DNA from: Xanthobacteraceae bacterium
GTDB taxonomy: Bacteria; Pseudomonadota; Alphaproteobacteria; Rhizobiales; Xanthobacteraceae
Assembly (NCBI GenBank): GCA_019746355.1
Contig: JAIESC010000167.1
Span: forward strand, 1-64,000
Direction: 5' to 3'
Length of the DNA: 64,000 bases
The notes under the pieces are model-generated. The model ran no database searches, had not been told where the DNA came from, and saw only the letters and a list, made by a program, of their open reading frames with translations. Positions 56,326-64,000 of this stretch are shown piece by piece. The position numbers and the translations under genes are program-made. Position 1 is the stretch's first letter, and the number at the start of each line of letters is the position of its first letter.

Positions 56326-57561
56326 ATGCACGACATTACCGCCATCGCGGCCGCCAAGCCCGGTGCCACCCGGTCGCCGAACTTCGTCAAGAACCAGCGC
56401 TGGTATCCGACGGTTTACGATCTCCGCCGCGGCGCAAGGCGCCGGCTGCCGCACTTTGCCTATGAATACGGCGATGGCGGCGCGGGCGATGACACCGGCA
56501 TCAAGCACAACTGGGCGGCGCTCGATGCCATCGAGATGATCCCGCGCTATGGCGTCATGCCCGAATTGCCGCCGGTCAATGTCGAGCTGTTCGGCCGAAA
56601 ATACTCAGCGCCGCTCGGCGTCGCTCCAATGGGCAGCCCGATCGTGGTGTGGCCCGGCGCGGACAAGCTCCTCGCCAAGGCCGCGCAGCGCGCCAAGGTG
56701 CCGTACACGCTCGGCGTCGCGGGCGGGGCGACCATCGAGGAGATCGCGCAGCTCGCGCCCGACGTGATGTGGCTGCAGATGTATCGTTTTGCGAAAAACG
56801 ACCATTCGATCGGCTTCGACCTGATGCGCCGTGCCGACGAAGCCGGCGTCCACGTGCTGATGCTGACGCTTGACGTGCCGGTGCGGACCGTCCGCTCTCG
56901 CGAGGTCAAGGTCGGCATGGGCGGCGGCGGATACTTCCGGCCCGACTGGCGCATGATGCTCGGCATGGTGAAGTGCCCCGGCTGGGCGATGGCGATGCTC
57001 GCCAACAACCTGCCGCGCTTCGCCAACATCCAGCCCTATGCCGGGCCGGGCGCGGGCCTGAACGACACCATCAAGTTTGCCCGCGAGCAGATGGGCGGCG
57101 CGTTCTCCTGGGACGAGGTCAAGCGCTACCGCGACCGGTGGAAGCGGCCGCTGGTGCTCAAGGGGCTGCTGCATCCGGAGGATGCGGAGAAGGCGGTTGC
57201 GCTTGGCGCGGACGGCATCGTCGTCTCCAACCACGGCGGCCGCCAGATCGAGGCGCTGCCCCCGCCGATCGACTGCGTGCCGGCCTTCGTCAAGGCGGTG
57301 AACAAGCGCGCGACGATCATCTTTGACTCCGGCGTGCGTAGCGGCACCGACGTGGCGCGGGCGCTTGCGCTTGGCGCCGACGCAGCCTTCGCCGGCAAGG
57401 CGTTTCTGTGGGGCCTTGGCGCGCTCGGCGACGAAGGTCCGGGCCATGTGATCGACCTGCTGATCGACGAATTGCGCTCGGCGCTCGGCCAGATCGGCGC
57501 GCATTCGCCGGCCGAGGCGCGCAATGTCATGGTCCGGCATCCCGGCGCGCTGCACTTCTGA
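56326..57561 (+). CDS. FMN-dependent alpha-hydroxy-acid oxidase/dehydrogenase
   Basis: The 411-residue TIM-barrel enzyme belongs to the lactate/glycolate/mandelate oxidase family. FMN and substrate residues are visible: APLGVAPMGSPIVVWPGADK, MLTLDVPVRTVRSREVKVGM, WKRPLVLKGLLHPEDAEKAV (catalytic Lys), and IVVSNHGGRQIEALPPPIDC with the His and Arg of the active site, followed by DSGVRSGTDVARALALGADA. Length and lack of a signal are normal. Its substrate (lactate, glycolate, mandelate or another 2-hydroxy acid) is not told by the sequence. ATG 56326 is preferred over TTG 56314. Confidence 0.92.
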   Translation: MHDITAIAAAKPGATRSPNFVKNQRWYPTVYDLRRGARRRLPHFAYEYGDGGAGDDTGIKHNWAALDAIEMIPRYGVMPELPPVNVELFGRKYSAPLGVAPMGSPIVVWPGADKLLAKAAQRAKVPYTLGVAGGATIEEIAQLAPDVMWLQMYRFAKNDHSIGFDLMRRADEAGVHVLMLTLDVPVRTVRSREVKVGMGGGGYFRPDWRMMLGMVKCPGWAMAMLANNLPRFANIQPYAGPGAGLNDTIKFAREQMGGAFSWDEVKRYRDRWKRPLVLKGLLHPEDAEKAVALGADGIVVSNHGGRQIEALPPPIDCVPAFVKAVNKRATIIFDSGVRSGTDVARALALGADAAFAGKAFLWGLGALGDEGPGHVIDLLIDELRSALGQIGAHSPAEARNVMVRHPGALHF

Positions 57562-57588
57562 TCTGCGGCCACGACAATGGCTTCGGAA

Positions 57589-57616
57589 CAAGGCGCCCGC
57601 TAGAACGGGCGCCTTG
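57589..57616. terminator. Hairpin terminator after hydroxyacid oxidase gene
   Basis: CAAGGCGCCCG and CGGGCGCCTTG pair perfectly over 11 bp with a CTAGAA loop, 27 bp after the stop. A short CCGTTTCTG follows rather than a long U-tract, so termination may be partial before the MFS gene. Confidence 0.75.
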
Positions 57617-57648
57617 CCGTTTCTGATGCCCGTTGCCGGAACCTGAAG

Positions 57649-58866
57649 ATGTCGGTGATCGCCGATATATCTCCTGTCGTGGCCGACGACCGAATTGCGC
57701 GCCGGAACGCGCTGGTGCTGTCGGTCGCGCAGGCGCTGGCCGGCGGCAACAACACCGTGATCGCAGCCACCGCGGGCATCATCGGCACGATGCTCGCCCC
57801 CGACAAGGGGCTCGCGACCTTGCCGGTGTCGATGATGGTCATCGGCATCTGGTTCGGCACGCTGCCGATCGGCTGGCTCGCGCGCAACTGTGGCCGGCGC
57901 TTCGCCCTGCAGACCGGGTCGGTGGTCGGAATGCTCGCCGGCCTTGTGTCTAGCGCCGCGGTGCTGATGAGCTCGTTCGAGCTGTTTCTGCTTGGCACCT
58001 TCGGCTGCGGCTTCTATTCGGCTGCGCACAACTCGTATCGCTTCGCGGCGTGCGACACGGCGAGCGACGCCTACAAGCCGAAAGCCATTTCCATGGTGCT
58101 CGCGGGCGGCGTGGCGGCGGGCTTCATCGGCTCCGGGACCGTGATCGTCACCAAGGACCTGTGGGTGCCGCACCTGTTCGCCGCGACCTTCATCGCACAG
58201 GCCGTGCTGGCCGGCCTTGCGGGCCTGGTGCTGACGCGGCTGAAGTCGCCACCGCCGGTGCCGCGCGCGGAACGCGAGGCGGGGCGACCGCTGTCGGAAA
58301 TCGTGCAGAACCCGCTGTTCATTGTGGCGGTCGCCTGCGGGGTCGTGAGCTACGTGGTGATGAACCTGCTGATGACCTCGGCGCCCATCGCGATGGTGGG
58401 CTGCGGGCACTCGGTCACGGTGTCGACGCTCGGCATTCAGTGGCACGTGCTCGGGATGTACGCCCCGAGCTTCGTGACCGGGCACCTGATCGTCCGATTC
58501 GGCGTGTTCCGGGTGATTTCGGCCGGTCTTGGGCTGCTGCTGCTCAGCGGCGTGGTCGGCATCGCCGGCCTCTCGGTCGCCCACTTCTGGGTCAGCCTGA
58601 CGCTCGTGGGGATCGGGTGGAACTTCGCCTTCATCGGCGCGACCACCCTGGTCACGCTCTGCCATCGCCCGGAGGAGCGCACCAAGGTGCAGTCGTTCAA
58701 CGATTTCCTGATTTTCGGCACCATGGCGCTGGGCTCGTTCGCCTCGGGCAAGCTGATGGCGACGGTAGGCTGGGAGTGGGTCAACGCGGCCGCATTCCCG
58801 CCGGTGCTGGTGGTGGCCCTGCTGGTCGGATGGGTGGCAAGGCGCCGCCGCGGCCTTGCCGGCTGA
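57649..58866 (+). CDS. Major facilitator superfamily transporter
   Basis: The 405-residue protein has 12 predicted helices in two halves. Seen are the loop 2-3 region IGWLARNCGRRFALQTGSVV (the G-x3-D-R motif is altered), GFYSAAHNSYRFAACDTASD in the middle of the first half, and WNFAFIGATTLVTLCHRPEE, RTKVQSFNDFLIFGTMALGS in the second. The substrate is unknown. It lies downstream of a hydroxyacid oxidase but is separated from it by a hairpin. The C-terminus ends in a basic ARRRRGLAG tail. Confidence 0.85.
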   Translation: MSVIADISPVVADDRIARRNALVLSVAQALAGGNNTVIAATAGIIGTMLAPDKGLATLPVSMMVIGIWFGTLPIGWLARNCGRRFALQTGSVVGMLAGLVSSAAVLMSSFELFLLGTFGCGFYSAAHNSYRFAACDTASDAYKPKAISMVLAGGVAAGFIGSGTVIVTKDLWVPHLFAATFIAQAVLAGLAGLVLTRLKSPPPVPRAEREAGRPLSEIVQNPLFIVAVACGVVSYVVMNLLMTSAPIAMVGCGHSVTVSTLGIQWHVLGMYAPSFVTGHLIVRFGVFRVISAGLGLLLLSGVVGIAGLSVAHFWVSLTLVGIGWNFAFIGATTLVTLCHRPEERTKVQSFNDFLIFGTMALGSFASGKLMATVGWEWVNAAAFPPVLVVALLVGWVARRRRGLAG

Positions 58867-59004
58867 AACGCCGATTTCCCTGAATTCAGAGCCGGTTTGG
58901 CCACATCCGGCGTTGCGTCTGCGGCTGGTTTTTGGCATACCGCGCCACATTCCAGCCGGGCCGGGGCGCCGTCACCGGCACCCCCCAGTTCAATCGAGGA
59001 TTCC

Positions 59005-61140
<2,136 letters not shown>

Positions 61141-61161
61141 CGCCGCAGCTCTCGAACTGGC

Positions 61162-61191
61162 GAAGCCCCGTGGAGCAATCCGCGGGGCTTC
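61162..61191 (+). terminator. Terminator with GNRA-type tetraloop after hppA
   Basis: GAAGCCCCG/CGGGGCTTC pairs over 9 bp and the inner TGGA-GCAA-TCCG adds four more pairs (one wobble) closed by a GCAA tetraloop. The stem is followed by TGCTTTTGG, so a short U-tract is present. It starts 22 bp after the hppA stop. Confidence 0.85.
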
Positions 61192-61334
61192 TGCTTTTGG
61201 CCGCCGCGTTGGTTTGCCGCAAGGCGTTCCAGCGCCGGCACGGAGGCTGGCGCGGACGGCGTTCGCTCCACTACAATGACCGCCAAATGAAACAGGCGTC
61301 GCCGGACGACGCAGCGTGATTTGGGGGAAATGCC

Positions 61335-62327
61335 ATGCAGAGGTGGAAATCGAGCGTTCGCGTGTTTGGAATGGTCTTCGCGGCCGCTCTCGCGGCGCTG
61401 ACGGCGGCTGCAACGGCGGTCTTCGCGCAATCCTATCCGTCGCAGCCGATCAAGATCATCGTCTCGCTCGCGCCGGGCGGTGTTGCCGACATTGTCGCGC
61501 GCGCGTTTGCCGCAAAGCTCACCGAGCAGGGCAAGCAGGTGGTGGTCGAGAACCGCACCGGCGGCGGCGGGATCATCGGCGCGGACGCGGCGGCGAAATC
61601 GGCACCCGATGGCTACACGTTCTACATGGGCTTCCACGCCACCCAGTCGATCCTGCCGCATCTGAACTCCAAGCTGCCCTATGATCCGGCCAAGGACTTC
61701 GTACCGGTGATCTTCATCACCACCTCGCCGAACATCCTGGTGGTGCATCCTTCGGTGCCGGCAAATACGCCGCAGGAGCTGATCGCCTACATCAAGGCCA
61801 ATCCCGGCAAGCTCACCTACGGCACGCCGGGGCTCGGCAGCTCGGGGCATCTTGCGGGCGAGCAGTTCAAGCAGATCAACAATCTCGAGATCCAGCACGT
61901 GCACTATCGTGGCGCGGCACCGGCGCTGCAGGACCTGGTCGCGGGCCACGTCCAGGTGATGTTCGACATCGTGCCGCTGACGAAAGAGCAGCTCGCGGCG
62001 GGCCGGGTGCGGCCGCTCGCGATCACCGCGGCCAAGCGCGAGCCCGCGGTGCCGAACGTGCCGACCTTCGCCGAGCTCGGCATGCCGGGCATCGAGGGCG
62101 GCCCGTGGTTCGGGCTGTTCGCACCTGCCGGCACGCCGAAGGCCGCAATCGACTGGGTCAACGCCCAGGCGAACAAGGCGTTCTCATCGCCGGACCTGAA
62201 GGCGCGGCTCGAAGGGCAGGGGCTGACGCTGCCGCTCGGCACGCCCGAAGCCTTCGGCAAGCACGTCGAGGCCGAGACCAGGCGCTGGGGCGAGGTCATC
62301 CGCAAGGGCAACATCAAGGCGGAGTGA
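61335..62327 (+). CDS. Bug-family (TctC-like) binding protein, orphan 5
   Basis: The 330-residue protein has a signal peptide ([20 protein letters not shown]) and the Bug pattern YPSQPIKIIVSLAPGGVAD, VVVENRTGGGGIIGADAAAK, LPYDPAKDFVPVIF, GTPGLGSSGHLAGEQFKQI and EAFGKHVEAETRRWGEVI. No TctAB permease is near; neighbours are hppA and a broken adhesin-like gene. The ligand is probably a small carboxylate. It starts 195 bp after hppA behind a ribosome site (GGGGG at about 61321-61326). Confidence 0.88.
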   Translation: MQRWKSSVRVFGMVFAAALAALTAAATAVFAQSYPSQPIKIIVSLAPGGVADIVARAFAAKLTEQGKQVVVENRTGGGGIIGADAAAKSAPDGYTFYMGFHATQSILPHLNSKLPYDPAKDFVPVIFITTSPNILVVHPSVPANTPQELIAYIKANPGKLTYGTPGLGSSGHLAGEQFKQINNLEIQHVHYRGAAPALQDLVAGHVQVMFDIVPLTKEQLAAGRVRPLAITAAKREPAVPNVPTFAELGMPGIEGGPWFGLFAPAGTPKAAIDWVNAQANKAFSSPDLKARLEGQGLTLPLGTPEAFGKHVEAETRRWGEVIRKGNIKAE

Positions 62328-62559
62328 TCAGCGCCTCGACGAGGCGTGCGGCCTGTTGACAGCATCTGGATAAGTCTCGTGCGCGCTGTGGACAACCGAG
62401 CGCCGCGGGGCGGACTCTGGCGTCAAAATAACGGGTTGTGTGGCGACTGGGCCATTGCCCCACCAGCCTGTGGATAATTAGCTCGCAGCGGGTTTCCCGC
62501 CGTGAGGCGGCGGGGCGTTGCGTCCGTTCGCGTGTCGGTCACACGCCCACAGGACGTCG
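62328..62559. promoter_or_regulatory. Intergenic stretch with a cluster of DnaA-box-like sites
   Basis: Three 9-mers resemble the DnaA box TGTGGATAA on the same strand: TCTGGATAA (62365-62373), TGTGGACAA (62387-62395) and a perfect TGTGGATAA (62469-62477). Together with the downstream pseudogene this stretch is 514 bp without an intact gene. There is no AT-rich unwinding element, so it is not taken to be the origin; DnaA-titration or regulation is possible. Confidence 0.4.
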
Positions 62560-62830
62560 ATGCCGCTTCTCAACTGGTCTTGCCGCAGCCGCCGGAGCTG
62601 GGTTGCCGGTTTTGTTGTCGCAGTCGTCGGCGGAGCTTCGCCGGCACTGGCCTCGGCTGGCTGCGACGGGGTGAACAACAATTTCATCCAGAACTCCGTG
62701 GCCGGTGCCGGGGCCACAACACCTCTCTTGTTTCGAATTTCGCGGCCGGCGACGTGGTGACGGTCACCGTCACCCGCGCGACCGCCGGATCCGGGACGTT
62801 TCGCCAACGCGCGCGGCGTGGTGCCGTTTT
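62560..62830 (+). pseudogene. Truncated, frameshifted start of a secreted adhesin-like protein
   Basis: From ATG 62560 the frame encodes a long signal peptide (SWVAGFVVAVVGGASPALAS) and GCDGVNNNFIQNSVAGAG. The match then moves to another frame near 62706, reading NTSLVSNFAAGDVVTVTVTR and ATAGSGTF before it loses sense and ends. The repeated beta-strand pattern (NFAAGDVVTVTVT) resembles the N-terminus of large Ig-like or autotransporter-type surface proteins. Only about 80 residues remain, so the gene has been both frameshifted and cut off by the convergent bamE end. Confidence 0.55.
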
Positions 62831-62841
62831 GAGATGGGCCG

Positions 62842-63306
62842 TTACGAAAGCGGCTTGGTGATCGAGAACACGTAGTTGAGGTAGTTCAGCTCGGCGCCGC
62901 CGCTCGGCGTGGTGCGGCTGACGAAGTCGAACACCCGGCCGTCCTTCAGCCCGTAATTGGCAAGCCGCGCGACGCGCCGCTGCCGGTCGAAATAAACGGC
63001 GATCACGCGCTGGTTTGTCACCTGCTGCGGGAGGAAGGCGAGCTTCTGCTCGGCGCGCTGCGAGATGTAGTAGAACACCTCGCCGCTCACGGTCGCGACC
63101 GTGGAGGGCGTGCCGAGCACGATCAGCACCTGCTCCTGCGTGGCGCCGAGCGGAACCTGCTCGAGCGCGCCCTCGGGCAGCACATAGCCGCGCTGATAGA
63201 CCTGCGTGAAGCTGTCGCAACCGCCGAGCAGGAACGCCATCGACAGCGCCACGCCCGCCAGCGCGGGCCGCAGCAGCAGCTTGGCTTGCTTGGTCTTGCG
63301 GCTCAT
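62842..63306 (-). CDS. bamE: Outer-membrane assembly lipoprotein BamE
   Basis: The 154-residue lipoprotein starts at ATG 63306; its lipobox is LLGGC with lipidated Cys30. The SmpA/OmlA fold follows: YVLPEGALEQVPLGATQEQV and LIVLGTPSTVATVSGEVFYY, then QRVIAVYFDRQRRVARLANY. BamE stabilises the BAM complex that inserts beta-barrel proteins in the outer membrane. A longer frame (from 63453) overlaps the divergent chaperone gene and is not used; ATG 63315 is a close alternative. bamE is divergent from the chaperone gene, as in related genomes. Confidence 0.93.
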   Translation of the reverse strand: MSRKTKQAKLLLRPALAGVALSMAFLLGGCDSFTQVYQRGYVLPEGALEQVPLGATQEQVLIVLGTPSTVATVSGEVFYYISQRAEQKLAFLPQQVTNQRVIAVYFDRQRRVARLANYGLKDGRVFDFVSRTTPSGGAELNYLNYVFSITKPLS

Positions 63307-63409
63307 TCCCGTCATTTTGCTTGCATCCGAGGCGTGAGGGGGCGTACCCGAGGTACTCGGAAAGTGCAACGAACAGCTTAACGCCGCCGCAGCCAGTCCC
63401 GCGAACCCT

Positions 63410-63982
63410 ATGATTTCGCTCCCCTTTCGCCGCTCCTCGCGAGCCGCCAGCATCGATGCCCTCTATGGCATGATCGTGGCGCAGGCGCGGACCATCGAAT
63501 TCTATCGTGGTTACGGGGTTCCGGACACCGTCGATGGCCGGCTCGACATGATCGTGCTGCACCTGGTGCTGGTGCTGCGGCAATTGACCCGCGCACAGGG
63601 CGCCCTGCCGCCGCCCGGGCAGCAGTTGTTCGACCGCTTCTGCGCCGACATGGACGATAACTTCCGCGAGATGGGCGTCGGCGACTTCGGCGTGCCCAAG
63701 CGCATGCAGAAGGTCGGCGAGGCGTTTTTTGGCCGCGCCAAGGTCTATGAGAGCGCCTTGACTGATGCCGATCCGGCGATGCTGGAAGCGGCGGTTGCGC
63801 GGAATGTGTTCGGCGCGGCGGAGGTCCCGCTGGGCGCGCGGCAGTTGGCCGCCTATATGCGGGAGGCTGCGGATCGGCTTGCGGCGCGCGACGTGGATGC
63901 GCTGGTCGCCGCGAAATTTGCATTTCCCGATCCGGCGTCCATCGCGACGTCTGCGGCCCGGGCAGCACCGGAACAATGTTGA
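63410..63982 (+). CDS. Ubiquinol-cytochrome c chaperone family protein
   Basis: The 190-residue protein carries the conserved core of the Cbp3/UQCC1-like family: LYGMIVAQARTIEFYRGYGV, PDTVDGRLDMIVLHLVLVLR, DRFCADMDDNFREMGVGDFG and VPKRMQKVGEAFFGRAKVYE. In mitochondria this family helps cytochrome b maturation of complex III; the bacterial members are assumed to do the same. It is divergent from bamE with 103 bp between starts, and the next gene begins 5 bp after its stop. Confidence 0.9.
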   Translation: MISLPFRRSSRAASIDALYGMIVAQARTIEFYRGYGVPDTVDGRLDMIVLHLVLVLRQLTRAQGALPPPGQQLFDRFCADMDDNFREMGVGDFGVPKRMQKVGEAFFGRAKVYESALTDADPAMLEAAVARNVFGAAEVPLGARQLAAYMREAADRLAARDVDALVAAKFAFPDPASIATSAARAAPEQC

Positions 63983-63986
63983 CGAT

Positions 63987-64000
63987 ATGATCGAGCGCAC
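63987..64000 (+). CDS. First bases of next gene (partial, cut by window edge)
   Basis: ATG 63987 opens a frame reading Met-Ile-Glu-Arg to the window end, 5 bp after the chaperone stop. In related genomes the gene that follows this chaperone encodes a DUF177/YceD protein linked to rRNA and phospholipid genes, so that is the likely identity; four codons cannot show it. Confidence 0.4.

Noticed and set aside
56605..58950. 781-codon minus-strand open frame opposite the hydroxyacid oxidase and MFS genes
   Set aside because: Low-complexity Arg/His/Ala composition, no domain, fully covered by two well-supported plus-strand genes.
62328..62559. Chromosomal replication origin
   Set aside because: DnaA-like boxes are present but there is no AT-rich unwinding region and none of the usual origin neighbours.

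Overview
The window is GC-rich chromosomal DNA from an alphaproteobacterium of the order Hyphomicrobiales, most like the Bradyrhizobium/Rhodopseudomonas/Xanthobacteraceae group. The evidence is the gene repertoire: DUF1236, DUF3551, DUF6163-like and DUF6898-like small proteins, an ldtR/L,D-transpeptidase pair, a ubiquinol-cytochrome c chaperone next to bamE, FixJ-type regulators and five stand-alone Bug/TctC binding proteins. No rRNA, tRNA, CRISPR array, intact transposase or phage gene was found.

Layout. (1) 1-1080: 3' end of parC. (2) 1081-19905: an accessory, metal-centred region between parC and bpt. It holds mntH with a Fur/Mur-type box, a fused Omp25/OprB porin, a histidine kinase/FixJ-type regulator pair plus a lone receiver, a CzcCBA efflux operon with small periplasmic helpers, a CDF exporter, a DMT permease with a 24-histidine tail and His-rich secreted proteins. 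Decay is visible here: a frameshifted PilZ gene, a broken His-rich gene and the first 44 codons of a heavy-metal P-type ATPase. It ends in a 750-bp non-coding stretch with a perfect 35-bp inverted repeat. (3) 19906-34178: housekeeping and catabolism, with bpt, an RDD protein, threonine dehydratase, hemB, a fumarylacetoacetase-family pseudogene, valine catabolism genes (acyl-CoA dehydrogenase, 3-hydroxyisobutyryl-CoA hydrolase, mmsB) and a Crp/Fnr regulator. (4) 34179-37610: the LdtR/L,D-transpeptidase cell-wall locus and a convergent LLM oxidoreductase. (5) 37774-46995: a catabolic/stress region with Bug and amidohydrolase genes, an ECF sigma/anti-sigma pair divergent from a metallo-hydrolase/TPR/DoxX operon, and a tight amidohydrolase-Rieske-LLM-alpha/beta-hydrolase operon whose substrate is unknown. 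(6) 47108-49855: two divergent SPW-repeat membrane proteins and a membrane glycosyltransferase. (7) 49888-56263: conserved core operon glyA-nrdR-ribD-ribE-(DUF3551)-ribH-nusB-thiL. (8) 56326-64000: hydroxyacid oxidase, MFS permease, H+-pyrophosphatase, a Bug protein, an adhesin-like remnant, bamE, the cytochrome c chaperone and the first bases of another gene.

The most interesting points are the metal region with its broken His-rich/HMA/PilZ genes, the long inverted repeats at 1313-1390 and 19341-19845, the outward-facing GGGAATAA pair at the ECF locus, and the uncharacterised Rieske/LLM/amidohydrolase operon. Several genes are broken by single-base shifts. These could be true decay or assembly errors, and only reads or related genomes can decide.
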